A stretch of DNA of 10,005 bases from assembly GCA_025800435.1 (NCBI GenBank), contig JAOXRV010000829.1, forward strand, positions 1 through 10,005. Reading direction: 5' to 3'. The translations under genes and the position numbers were made by a program. Positions 1 through 8,043 of the stretch are shown in pieces (position 1 is the first letter of the stretch; each line of letters starts with the position of its first letter). The stretch is from Cellvibrionaceae bacterium (GTDB lineage Bacteria > Pseudomonadota > Gammaproteobacteria > Pseudomonadales > Cellvibrionaceae). Below the pieces are notes generated by a model. That model was given only the letters and a program-made list of their open reading frames with translations, was not told the origin of the DNA and ran no database searches.

Positions 1-1222
1 CAATGACGTGGTAGGGGTAGTCAAAGGAGAAGCGCGAGTATACCTCCATGGTGTGCACCACCGACTCGGTGGAGTACTTTTTCCACAGGTCACCGCCCTC
101 TTTGGGGTAGAAAGACATGGCCATCACCAGTGGCTGCACCTTGCCGCCCTGCTTATAGCCTTTGGCATCCCACATAAACTTGCGCGAGGAGGCCCAGGCA
201 AAGTCACGCACATTATCGGCTTTAAATTTCCAGGTCTTGGTCTTATTGGTGGCGGCTTTTTCATTTTCCAAGGCTTCTTCGGCGGTTACCACAAACACCG
301 GCCGCTTGGCAGTTTCCGCTTTCTTTAAGCGCTCGCGCTGGGTTGCAGTCAGCACATTACCGGGGTTTTGCAGCACACCAGTAGAAGAGACAATATGGTC
401 AGCGGGTACAGTTAGCTCTACATCGTAGTCGCCGAATTCCAGGGTAAACTCACCCCGGCCCAGAAATTCTTTATTGGTCCAAGCCTCGTAGTCAGTATAG
501 GCCACCATGCGCGGGTACCACTGGGCCAGCAAAAAGATATCATTGCCGCCCTCGCGCTCATCATCGGGGAAGTGCTCATAACCCGAGCGCGCCCAGACCG
601 CGTTTTCCTCGACGATATTAAAGGCAAAGTCCAAATTAAACTGCACACTCTGACCGGGCTTTAAGGGTTTGGCCAGGTCGATGCGCATATTGGTGCCGAC
701 CACGGTGTGCTTCAGCTTGCGGCCACCGGCCTTGAGCGATTTGATTTCATAGCCGAGCTCATTGTCGGCCATAAACTGGTGACGGCGCAGCTCATCCAGG
801 CTCAGTTTGGCCGGGGCCTTAGAGCTGGCGGCCTTGGTCTGGGGCCCGCGCCGGCCGATACCGGCAAAAGCGGTGGTGCGCTCGGCCATAGAGTCGTTGC
901 GGAATTTATTTTGATCCAGCTGTACCCATAAATATTTTAGGGTATAGGGCGAGTTGTTCTTGTAGAACACCTGCTGGCTGGCCTCGATCCGACGCTTGTC
1001 TTCCAGCAGACGGGCCTTAATTTTATAGTCGACCTGCTGCTGCCAGTATTGCTGGCCCGGCTCACCGGCTGCATTGCGGTAGATATTGGGAGTTGGCAAT
1101 ACCTCATCCAACTGGCGAAATTTATCCTCAAAGTCACCCTTGGTCTGCTTGATCGCAGCGATGGCGGGGGTGCTCAGCAACAAGGCTGCTGCCAGGCAAG
1201 GCAGGCTAATACGATATTTCAT
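1..1222 (-). CDS. Secreted M1-family metallopeptidase (aminopeptidase-like), 3' end cut off by window edge
   Basis: The minus-strand frame is open from an ATG at 1222-1220 to the window edge, giving 407 visible residues. Residues 1-22 form a clear Sec signal peptide: MKYR, a hydrophobic core, then an AIA cleavage site before residue 23. The rest resembles the N-terminal beta domain of M1 metallopeptidases of the bacterial aminopeptidase type. Landmarks include LLAQWYPRM, a stretch reading GEFTLEFGDYDVELTVPADH followed by IVSSTG, DFAWASSRKFMWDA, and FDYPYHVI at the edge. In this family the GMEY/GAMEN-like substrate motif and the zinc-binding HEXXH follow directly, so the catalytic residues lie outside the window and activity cannot be judged. 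The predicted location is periplasmic or secreted, with peptide hydrolysis as the role. The start is supported by the signal peptide; the Shine-Dalgarno is weak. The preceding 133 bp gap (1223-1355) is AT-rich, contains a GTTTTAAAAC palindrome at 1314-1323, and shows no hairpin plus T-run, so read-through from the upstream operon cannot be excluded. Confidence 0.85.
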   Translation of the reverse strand, partial: MKYRISLPCLAAALLLSTPAIAAIKQTKGDFEDKFRQLDEVLPTPNIYRNAAGEPGQQYWQQQVDYKIKARLLEDKRRIEASQQVFYKNNSPYTLKYLWVQLDQNKFRNDSMAERTTAFAGIGRRGPQTKAASSKAPAKLSLDELRRHQFMADNELGYEIKSLKAGGRKLKHTVVGTNMRIDLAKPLKPGQSVQFNLDFAFNIVEENAVWARSGYEHFPDDEREGGNDIFLLAQWYPRMVAYTDYEAWTNKEFLGRGEFTLEFGDYDVELTVPADHIVSSTGVLQNPGNVLTATQRERLKKAETAKRPVFVVTAEEALENEKAATNKTKTWKFKADNVRDFAWASSRKFMWDAKGYKQGGKVQPLVMAMSFYPKEGGDLWKKYSTESVVHTMEVYSRFSFDYPYHVI

Positions 1223-1355
1223 AACGACTCGGCTCTACAGTGATTCGGCTAGTGGTGGCGTGTTCTATAAACGAACAGCTGGCCATAACCTTCATTTTAT
1301 TGATTTGGCAGGAGTTTTAAAACGGCTATATGAGATAAAACGAGAGAATAGTCGG

Positions 1356-2183
1356 TTAAAGCTCAGGCCGGCGCTGAAACAGGCCCAGGGTTTCCAGCTC
1401 TAGCCAGGTCGGCCCCATAAGCCCACAGACAGCTTCGGTATCCCCCAGACAAAGAAAGCCCCCCTCCATCAAGCTCGCTTCAAATAGGCCAATCGCCCGC
1501 TGTTTTAGCGCAGGCCCAAAGTAGATCAATACATTGCGGCAAATAAGCAGTGCCACAGGCTCGGCCAGCAAGGCCTGGGGCAAGCCGTGCTGAACAAACT
1601 GCACCGCAGCCAAGAGCTGGGGCCGGCAATACAATTGCCCGTTGCGGTGTTCGAAATACGCTTTGAGCTGGCCGCGGCCACCGGCCTGCTGATAGCGCTG
1701 CTGCTCGGCACTGGCGATGAGGCCACATAAGCGGCCAGAGCTGGCCTGGGCCAAAGCCTGGTGACTGAGATCAGTGGCGATAATCCGGCTATGTGCCAAC
1801 AGGTCGAGCTCCGCCAGGACAATGGCCAGGGAGTAGACCTCCTCACCCCGGGCACAGCCGGCCACCCAGATATCCAGGCGCCCGCGCTGCGCTAGCTGTG
1901 GCAGTAACTGGCGGCGCAAGCTGAGAAAAAAGCTGGGGTCACGGAACAAGCTGGAGACATTGACGGTAATGGCATCGCGCAATTGGCGGCTGCGATCACC
2001 GGGTTTGGCTTGCAACCAGGCCAGCAGCGCGGCGCTGTCACCGGCGGCCAGGCGTTGAGCTAGACGCTGTAGCTGGCGTTCGATAAATGCTGGCGCATAG
2101 CCGGAAAAATCAAACTGGCAGTGCTGCTTAATGCAGTTTAGTAGATCGTCGTTGTTGCTGGGCTGACTCAGTTCCAGGGCCAT
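1356..2183 (-). CDS. CheR-family SAM-dependent protein-glutamate methyltransferase
   Basis: This 275-residue protein matches CheR in length and motif order. An N-terminal helical domain (about 1-75) ends in TVNVSSLFRDPSFF (73-86), the equivalent of the family's N-x-T-x-F-F-R motif. The Rossmann-like methyltransferase domain follows. It has the SAM loop GCARGEEVYSLA at 109-120 (usual form GCSTGEEPYS), the acidic ATDLS at 136-140, the ICRNVLIYF signature at 214-222 and a closing LCLGDTEAV at 244-252. The region at about 151-200 corresponds to the beta subdomain that contacts receptors in classical CheR. The family transfers methyl groups from SAM to glutamates, usually on chemoreceptors. There is no TPR extension. 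The ATG lies 4 bp after the kinase stop, implying translational coupling. No CheB or chemoreceptor gene is visible, so the target is unknown; the partner kinase or a receptor encoded elsewhere are both possible. The STGEE-to-ARGEE change keeps the glycine and both glutamates, so I expect activity. Confidence 0.93.
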   Translation of the reverse strand: MALELSQPSNNDDLLNCIKQHCQFDFSGYAPAFIERQLQRLAQRLAAGDSAALLAWLQAKPGDRSRQLRDAITVNVSSLFRDPSFFLSLRRQLLPQLAQRGRLDIWVAGCARGEEVYSLAIVLAELDLLAHSRIIATDLSHQALAQASSGRLCGLIASAEQQRYQQAGGRGQLKAYFEHRNGQLYCRPQLLAAVQFVQHGLPQALLAEPVALLICRNVLIYFGPALKQRAIGLFEASLMEGGFLCLGDTEAVCGLMGPTWLELETLGLFQRRPEL

Positions 2184-2187
2184 AGCG

Positions 2188-5100
2188 CTACAGGGGCTCT
2201 ACTCGCTCGGGCAGATACTTGGCCAGTAGCACCAGTAATTTATTCACATCCACCGGCTTAGACATATAATCGTTTGCCCCGGCGGCCAAACATTTCTCCC
2301 TATCTCCCACCATGGCGTTGGCGGTTAAGGCAATCACTGGGATATCCTCCCACTGCGGCAGGGTACGAATCAGCCCAGTTGCTTCATAGCCATCCATTTT
2401 TGGCATCATAATGTCCATCAGCACCAGCTCGATATCCGCTTGCTGCTGCAGCATTTCAATCGCCTCCTGCCCACCCGGGGCAATGTGTACGACCAGGCCT
2501 TTTTTACGCAGTACCTTTGCCAACGACAGGGTGTTGCGCATATCGTCGTCGACCAATAGAACCACCCGGCCCTGCAGCGATTGCGTTGCCGATGCCCGAG
2601 TCGCCGTGATGCTCCTGCCGCTCATTGCTTGCGGCGCCGGCTTTGTCGCCGCTGGCACCTCAACACTGCGGTATACGTGTTTTACAAAGCCGCTGACTTC
2701 TTCGAGTATACGCTCAGCCGAATCCTCGGTTTTAATCACCACTTTGCGAGTGAAACGTGACAGCCGCTCTAGGTCTTCATCAGCCAGATCTTGGCCTGTG
2801 TATATAACTACCGGCGGCAGCTTGATATCGGCCTGCTTCTGTATGCGCAGCAGCAAATCGTAACCGTTAGTATCGGGCAGGCCTAAATCCAATATCACCC
2901 CATCAAAGCTAGACTCATGCAAAAGAGACTCGGCTTGCTCGCCATTACAGGCCCGCGACAGTTCAACCCCCTGGGAGCGCAACAGGCGTGTCAGCGCCAA
3001 GAACGAGGCATTGTCATCTTCTACCACCAGCAGTTTTAAGTCTTGGCTGTGATTCTCCAACAGCTTGGCTATTACGCCTTTGATGTCCTGATCGGAGATT
3101 GGCTTAGTCGATTTACCCACCGCCCCAAACAACTCCATATCCGGCAGATTATCGAGTGCGGTAATCATATGCACCGGCAGATCGCGGGTATCTGCATTCG
3201 ACTTTAAGGCGGAAATTACATCGCCACCATCCAGGCCGGGTAACATATAGTCCAGTACCACGCCTTTAAGGGGGTATCGCTCCGCCAGTGCCAGGCCGGT
3301 TTCACCATCGCCGGCCACCAGCACCTGGCAGTTTTGCTGGTGGCAAGTGTGCATCAGTATCTTGGCAAATTTGACGTCATCCTCAATAACAAGCAACAGT
3401 GGCTTTTGCGGATCGAGCTGGTGGCGATCGTCCTCCAATTGCCAGGCCGGTGGTTTGTTAGCGCCCGCCTCCGCGGGCGCTTCTGCCACCGCGTCCGGCA
3501 TCGGAGTGTCGCACTGAACCACCCGCAAAGGCAGGTGCAAGGCAAAGCGACTGCCACGCTTTAGTTCACTGCTAACTCGTATTTCACCACCCAAAACCTG
3601 GGCCAACTTACTGGCGATTGAAAGCCCAAGGCCAGTGCCCCCATAAGCGCGACTGATTGAGCCATCGACCTGTTGAAAAGCTTTGAATACATCTTTCAAT
3701 TGCTCTTTTGGAATGCCAATACCGCTGTCTTCGACCGCAAAAACCAACTCTGGCTCGGCCTCGTCCAAGCGCGAGATTTCCACCACCACTGACCCGCTAT
3801 CGGTAAATTTAATGGCATTGCCGATCAAGTTGGTGAGTATCTGATTGAGCTTGGGGGCATCAGTACGTATTTGCCGCGGCGCACTGCTAGCGAGCTTGAC
3901 GTTAAAACCAATGCCTTTTTCCCGCGCCATATGATTAAAGCGAGAATTAATGCCGGCGCAGAAATCTTCTAGGGTAAGGGCCTCGGCGTTCAGTTGCATC
4001 TTGCCCGATTCGATTTTAGAAATATCCAAAATATCATTGATCAGGCTCAACAGATGGCGGCCACTATCGTGAATAACCGCAGCTGACTCCACTTCATCTT
4101 GATTTAGGTTGCCCTCTTGGTTCTCCATTAGCGAGCGCGCCAAGATCAGCAGGCTGTTTAAGGGCGTGCGAAGCTCGTGAGACATATTGGCCAAAAACTC
4201 TGATTTATAGCGGCTGGCCGCTTCCAACTCCAGTGATTTCCGCTCGGTTTCCTCTTTGGCGATACTGAGGTTATCGCTCTGCACACGCAGCTGAATGCCT
4301 TTTTTACGAAGCTCCTCATTGGTGACCCGCAGCTCTTCTTGCTGCAGCTGCAGTTGTTCGGTTTGAGCCTGGCTGGATTCCAGCATCTTCTGCACTTGCT
4401 GGCGCTGCTCAGCGGCGATAATCGCCAGGGAGATACTGTCGCCGGCCAACTTCAATAGTTTCTCGGCAGTTGCTGGGATCTCCCCCAACCAAGCCAACTC
4501 AATAATAGCAACCACTTGACCGTGATAGAGCACCGGCGCCAGCAACAGCGATTGAACCGGGCTTTCCTGTATACCGGAACGAATTTTTATAACAACTTCC
4601 TTGCCTGGCTGGGGTTTTACAACAATCGCCTGTTTGTCTTTAATCACCTCAGCCAACAACCCCTCGCGGGCATCAATTTGCTCGGCCAGCTCTGGGCTTT
4701 GCCCCAGCCCGTACTCGCCCAACAGCTCCACCGACTGACCGGCAAATAGGTACAAGGCCCCAGCCTGGGCCTGCAAGTAGGTACACAGGGTACGAACAAT
4801 ATTTCTTGCCAAAACCTTACTGGGCTGATCGGCACTGACTGAATCTGATATCTTGTTAATACCATCGGTAAACCAAAGATCTTGCTCTACCGATTCAATG
4901 GTCGAATGCATGGTATTCAACATTGAGTTGAGCGCCTCGTGCAACTCAGAAAACTCTGCCCAATAAGAAGCTGGCAACTTGTGCTGAGAATCTCCCGCAG
5001 CTATTGCCCTAGCCGAACTGGCCAGCCTTTCAACCGGCGCCATAATCCGGCGCCCAGCCAGATAAGCCAACAGCACCACCGATAACAAAGTCGCCAGAAT

Positions 5101-6054
5101 TAAAACCAACAACAAAAATGAAAGTTTTCCCAGCGCCCGACGGGTCTCAGCCGCGTCAATTTTAACCACCATCGCCAAATTAATAGAGGGCAGGTAGCGC
5201 CAGGCGGCGTAAACTTCTTTACCACGATAATCGATTGTTTTAGCAAAACCATTGCCCCCCGCTAGCGCGCTGGCAACGGCTGCTCCACTCTCGCCAGCAA
5301 GATCAATGCGCTTAATAAAGCCGGATTTTTCTACATTGCGCAGTGAGTTCACGACCAAGGCCTGGCCATCGCGCTTACTGACAAATAAGGTCTCACCGGT
5401 TTCACCCAAGCCGGTGTAATCAAGCGCAATACTATTCATCTCACGGTTATCGAATACCTCAAGCACCACCCCGATAACGGTGCTACTTTGGTAAACCGGC
5501 CTGGCGATATAGTATTGATAGATTTGACCGCGGGCCCCTTCAGTTTTGAAGGGTGAAATCTGTAGCTGATTATTGGCTACAGCACCGTTAAACACTGCCT
5601 CCAATGAAGTATTGTTAAACTCTGCCTGATTTAGATTTTTGCCTGGCATTAAGCCAACACTACTCTCATAGATAAACTCGCCCCCCGCTGAGATAACCAG
5701 CAAGGCATTAAACTGGCCACTGGCTTTTAGGCCATCAGCCACATTGTTTAAGCGCTGTTCGAATAGCGCTTTTTGCTCAGGGTAATTTTCATTGTCATTA
5801 TTCAGCTTCTTATAGCTAAGCAGAGCATCAATCACCTCAGAGGATCTAGACACAAGCGCCAGGCGCTGACGGGCACTGCGTTCAAAGCCATACCATCGCT
5901 CTAGCTTATGATCGGCAATGGTTGAGATAGAACGCTTGATTTCTTGCTCCACCGCACCCAAATATAAATAGGCACCCAGCAACGCCATTAGCACCAGCGG
6001 CGCCATGGCCATGGCGGCAAAGGAAACCATCAAGGATATTTTGAGTTTTTTCAT
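2188..6054 (-). CDS. Membrane hybrid histidine kinase: Cache-like sensor, HAMP, GAF, HisKA, HATPase, three receivers
   Basis: The protein has 1288 residues from the ATG at 6054. Domains in order: TM1 (about 8-33), a periplasmic double-Cache-like sensor (about 35-308), TM2 (about 311-333), HAMP (about 333-385), GAF (about 411-548), a Q/E-rich coiled coil (about 550-615), HisKA with the phospho-acceptor in MSHELRTPLN (His626), and HATPase with N746, DSGIG (776-780) and GGTGLGLS (805-812). Three receivers follow: REC1 (885-998; Asp935, Thr965, Lys984), REC2 (1006-1125; Asp1056, Thr1086, Lys1108) and REC3 (1163-1282; Asp1214, Thr1244, Lys1266). All have the N-terminal acidic cluster. REC2 reads IKTE where the others read KP, but keeps the lysine. 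No HPt domain is present. The open frame continues 174 nt upstream to 6228, but that part overlaps the preceding gene; the ATG at 6054 starts directly before TM1 and leaves a 10-bp gap. GGAGG lies 18 nt upstream, too far for a good SD, so coupling is likely. The role is membrane sensing of an unidentified ligand and phosphorelay. Confidence 0.95.
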   Translation of the reverse strand: MKKLKISLMVSFAAMAMAPLVLMALLGAYLYLGAVEQEIKRSISTIADHKLERWYGFERSARQRLALVSRSSEVIDALLSYKKLNNDNENYPEQKALFEQRLNNVADGLKASGQFNALLVISAGGEFIYESSVGLMPGKNLNQAEFNNTSLEAVFNGAVANNQLQISPFKTEGARGQIYQYYIARPVYQSSTVIGVVLEVFDNREMNSIALDYTGLGETGETLFVSKRDGQALVVNSLRNVEKSGFIKRIDLAGESGAAVASALAGGNGFAKTIDYRGKEVYAAWRYLPSINLAMVVKIDAAETRRALGKLSFLLLVLILATLLSVVLLAYLAGRRIMAPVERLASSARAIAAGDSQHKLPASYWAEFSELHEALNSMLNTMHSTIESVEQDLWFTDGINKISDSVSADQPSKVLARNIVRTLCTYLQAQAGALYLFAGQSVELLGEYGLGQSPELAEQIDAREGLLAEVIKDKQAIVVKPQPGKEVVIKIRSGIQESPVQSLLLAPVLYHGQVVAIIELAWLGEIPATAEKLLKLAGDSISLAIIAAEQRQQVQKMLESSQAQTEQLQLQQEELRVTNEELRKKGIQLRVQSDNLSIAKEETERKSLELEAASRYKSEFLANMSHELRTPLNSLLILARSLMENQEGNLNQDEVESAAVIHDSGRHLLSLINDILDISKIESGKMQLNAEALTLEDFCAGINSRFNHMAREKGIGFNVKLASSAPRQIRTDAPKLNQILTNLIGNAIKFTDSGSVVVEISRLDEAEPELVFAVEDSGIGIPKEQLKDVFKAFQQVDGSISRAYGGTGLGLSIASKLAQVLGGEIRVSSELKRGSRFALHLPLRVVQCDTPMPDAVAEAPAEAGANKPPAWQLEDDRHQLDPQKPLLLVIEDDVKFAKILMHTCHQQNCQVLVAGDGETGLALAERYPLKGVVLDYMLPGLDGGDVISALKSNADTRDLPVHMITALDNLPDMELFGAVGKSTKPISDQDIKGVIAKLLENHSQDLKLLVVEDDNASFLALTRLLRSQGVELSRACNGEQAESLLHESSFDGVILDLGLPDTNGYDLLLRIQKQADIKLPPVVIYTGQDLADEDLERLSRFTRKVVIKTEDSAERILEEVSGFVKHVYRSVEVPAATKPAPQAMSGRSITATRASATQSLQGRVVLLVDDDMRNTLSLAKVLRKKGLVVHIAPGGQEAIEMLQQQADIELVLMDIMMPKMDGYEATGLIRTLPQWEDIPVIALTANAMVGDREKCLAAGANDYMSKPVDVNKLLVLLAKYLPERVEPL

Positions 6055-6064
6055 ACAAGCTGGT

Positions 6065-7858
6065 TTAGGGAACCTCCGCCGCCTTAGCTTCCCGGGGCAA
6101 ATGCTCGGCGATATAGGCCTCAAACTCGCCAGCATTAAGCGCATCGCAAAAATAGTAGCCCTGCACATAATCACAGCCGTTGTCACGCAAAAATTCAAAC
6201 TGCTGTGCAGTTTCAATTCCGGTAGCAATCACTTCCATATTAAAAATATGGGCCACCGCTATTAGCGAGCGTACAATTTTCTCACGGGCCTCATCTTTGC
6301 CAATACCCGCTACCACCGCACGGTCAATTTTCACTTGGGAGGCCAGGTTATCTTTTATAAAGTTAAAAGCCGAAACATCTAGGCCCACATTATCAATTGA
6401 CAATTCCAAACCCGAATCGGCCAAGCTGCGCAGCTGCTCAGTTACCGAGCCAAGCGGGTTGGCCAACACGCGTTCTTTAACCTCTACCCCCAGCAGCGTG
6501 CACAGATCTTCGGCCGAAAATGTCTTGCCCTCCTGGGCCAGTAGCGGGCTGACAAACTGATTGATATTGCTGACAAATTTTTCGTCACTTAGCTGGGAGT
6601 TGCTGAGGTTTACCATGACTCGGATATTCCGCCCCCCCAAGCGCGACCAATGAATGGCATCACACAGGGCTTGGCGCACAACCCAATGACCAATCTCTTC
6701 AATTTGCCCATTGGATTCTGCCACCGGCAGAAAGCTAATGGGCTCCAATGCCCCCAGCTCTTTGCTATCCCAGCGCAATAGCGCTTCGGCCGCCACAACC
6801 TCCAGGGTTTTTACACTTAAGATCCCCTGATACAAAAGGTAGAGTTCGTTATTAGCAATAGCTTTTTGCAGGCATTCCGAAGTTTGTTTATAGCGTTTTT
6901 CGAGGGGAAATTGACCGTCCGCATAAAATCGAAAACAGTTTTTGCCTGAGTCTTTGGCCTTGTACATGGCCTTGTCAGCGGCGGCTATTAGCTCTTTGCC
7001 ATTTGCACCATTGCCAGGATAACTGGCCACCCCCAGACTAACGCCCAGCTGTAATTGATTGCCAAGCCAGTCTATCGGGCTAGCGCAAGCAGTCACTACC
7101 GATTGCAACTTGGGAACAATACAATCCATCTCCTGCACATCGGTCATCAACACCACAAACTCATCACCGCCAAAGCGAGCCACTGTGTCGGTTGGGCGCA
7201 TCATATTTTTTAGGCGCCCGGCAATTTCTATTAACACATGGTCACCGGCTTCGTGGCCATATTCATCGTTGACCGGTTTAAAACCATCTAGGTCCAAAAA
7301 AAGTACGCACAAATAGCCGCCATAGCGGTCTACCCTGGAAATACCTTGGCCGAGGTTATCGAGTAACTGCGAGCGATTAGGCAAGTGGGTAAGTTGGTCG
7401 TGACGCGCCAGGTGGCGAATTTTTTCTTCGGCTTGGCTGCGATGCAGAACCTCTTGCATTAGCAGCGCCTTGGCCCGCCACATCTCGACAAAGATAGTAA
7501 CCTTGGATAATAGAATCTCCGGATCGACCGGCTTTTGAATAAAATCGACACCGCCACATTTATAGCCGTTTAACTCGTGACTTTGCTCGCGCGCCACTGC
7601 GGTAAGAAAAATAATGGGGATATCACTAATGCCTGCCTCTCCACGCATCAACGCAGCGGTTTCATAGCCGTCCATCCCTGGCATTTGCACATCCATTAGC
7701 ACCAGGGCAATATCCGCTACCGACAAAGCCAACTGCAGGGCCTTGTTGCCATCTTCTGCCTCTAGTACCTCGACATCCAATTTGCGCAATAATTTACGCA
7801 TGGCGATGCGATTGGCCGCAACGTCATCGGTTACCAGTATTTTGGGGACTGCATTCAT
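6065..7858 (-). CDS. Response regulator REC-GGDEF-EAL: predicted diguanylate cyclase with degenerate EAL domain
   Basis: The protein has 597 residues from the ATG at 7858. REC (4-125) keeps DD11-12, phospho-Asp56, Thr86 and Lys109. A short helical linker leads to GGDEF (about 150-315), which is complete: LDLDGFKPVNDEYGH for metal and substrate, RFGGDEF with the active site at 230-234, and an RPTD product-inhibition site (221-224) exactly five residues before it. The EAL domain (about 325-587) keeps E358 (EALLRW), N417, E459/E462, D489, K510 and Q566. The second Asp of the DDFGTG loop is Asn490, the loop reads DNVGLDVSAF, and EGVE reads TGIE (Thr546). By family knowledge these positions are needed for c-di-GMP hydrolysis, so I infer phosphorylation-controlled c-di-GMP synthesis, with the EAL part acting at most as a binding or regulatory module. 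It is the first gene of the operon with the downstream kinase. A GTG at 7861 abuts GGAGGA directly; the ATG one codon later is better spaced. Confidence 0.93.
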   Translation of the reverse strand: MNAVPKILVTDDVAANRIAMRKLLRKLDVEVLEAEDGNKALQLALSVADIALVLMDVQMPGMDGYETAALMRGEAGISDIPIIFLTAVAREQSHELNGYKCGGVDFIQKPVDPEILLSKVTIFVEMWRAKALLMQEVLHRSQAEEKIRHLARHDQLTHLPNRSQLLDNLGQGISRVDRYGGYLCVLFLDLDGFKPVNDEYGHEAGDHVLIEIAGRLKNMMRPTDTVARFGGDEFVVLMTDVQEMDCIVPKLQSVVTACASPIDWLGNQLQLGVSLGVASYPGNGANGKELIAAADKAMYKAKDSGKNCFRFYADGQFPLEKRYKQTSECLQKAIANNELYLLYQGILSVKTLEVVAAEALLRWDSKELGALEPISFLPVAESNGQIEEIGHWVVRQALCDAIHWSRLGGRNIRVMVNLSNSQLSDEKFVSNINQFVSPLLAQEGKTFSAEDLCTLLGVEVKERVLANPLGSVTEQLRSLADSGLELSIDNVGLDVSAFNFIKDNLASQVKIDRAVVAGIGKDEAREKIVRSLIAVAHIFNMEVIATGIETAQQFEFLRDNGCDYVQGYYFCDALNAGEFEAYIAEHLPREAKAAEVP

Positions 7859-7861
7859 CAC

Positions 7862-7867
7862 TCCTCC
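7862..7867 (-). promoter_or_regulatory. Ribosome binding site of the REC-GGDEF-EAL gene (decides start)
   Basis: The minus strand reads GGAGGA-GTG-ATG. The strong Shine-Dalgarno touches the GTG at 7861-7859, leaving no room for a normal spacer, while the core GGAGG is 4 nt from the ATG at 7858-7856. I therefore prefer the ATG. The difference is one residue. Confidence 0.7.
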
Positions 7868-7904
7868 AGAGTGGCACCTTCCCTGTACTCGCAGTGCCTT
7901 AGTT

Positions 7905-7919
7905 GTAAATCCTTTTTAC
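7905..7919. repeat. Small inverted repeat in divergent promoter region
   Basis: The sequence reads GTAAA-TCCTT-TTTAC, perfect 5-bp arms around a 5-bp centre, 37 bp upstream of the operon's GGAGGA. It could be an operator near the leftward promoter. The arms are short and AT-rich, so chance is a real alternative. Confidence 0.3.
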
Positions 7920-7988
7920 GGCCGCCGACCAGTCAATAATACCGATGCATTGAGTATGGTTTTAAAAGCGCTCGAATTTAAGCCTAGC

Positions 7989-8002
7989 TGAGCGATGAGC
8001 GA
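7989..8002. repeat. Tandem 7-bp direct repeat
   Basis: TGAGCGA occurs twice head to tail. It lies mid-way in the divergent intergenic region. No function is recognised; a short tandem duplication is as likely as a binding site. Confidence 0.4.
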
Positions 8003-8021
8003 ATGCAATTGACGAACTGAT

Positions 8022-8043
8022 GGGCATACCAAGGGTACCCAAG
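8022..8043. repeat. Palindrome GGGTACCC inside an imperfect 11-bp direct repeat upstream of the AraC-type gene
   Basis: GGGCATACCAAG (8022-8033) is followed directly by GGGTACCCAAG (8033-8043), an imperfect repeat at about one helical turn. The second copy contains the perfect 8-bp palindrome GGGTACCC (8033-8040). It sits 55 to 77 bp upstream of the regulator's start codon, a suitable place for an autoregulatory or second-regulator site. It does not resemble the repeat at 9135-9170. Confidence 0.3.

Noticed and set aside
8..428. Two overlapping plus-strand open frames in the first 430 bp.
   Set aside because: They are opposite the M1 metallopeptidase, whose frame is continuous from 1222 to the edge with signal peptide and family motifs.
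1223..1355. Terminator or defined promoter between CheR and the M1 peptidase.
   Set aside because: No GC stem with T-run is visible on the minus strand. The best -35/-10 pair (CTGCCA, 17 nt, TTATGG) is too poor to annotate.
1663..1711. Possible inactivation of CheR from the unusual GCARGEE loop and region 151-200.
   Set aside because: The glycine-rich loop keeps G-x-x-x-G-E-E, the ICRNVLIYF signature is perfect and the frame is full length, so the variation is within the family range.
2411..2863. 150-codon plus-strand open frame opposite the kinase receivers.
   Set aside because: Serine- and arginine-rich low-complexity translation typical of an antisense shadow; the minus strand encodes well-conserved receivers here, and no SD or homologue-like motif is present.
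6055..6228. Kinase reading frame continuing 58 codons upstream of the ATG at 6054 to an ATG at 6228.
   Set aside because: This stretch lies wholly inside or after the end of the EAL coding region in another frame, gives a basic sequence without family resemblance, and would place a long tail before TM1. MKKLKISL followed by the hydrophobic segment is the natural start.
7872..7883. TGGCACCTTCCC as a further copy of the 9135-9170 operator.
   Set aside because: Only the first seven bases match well, and no partner copy is found 21 bp to either side.
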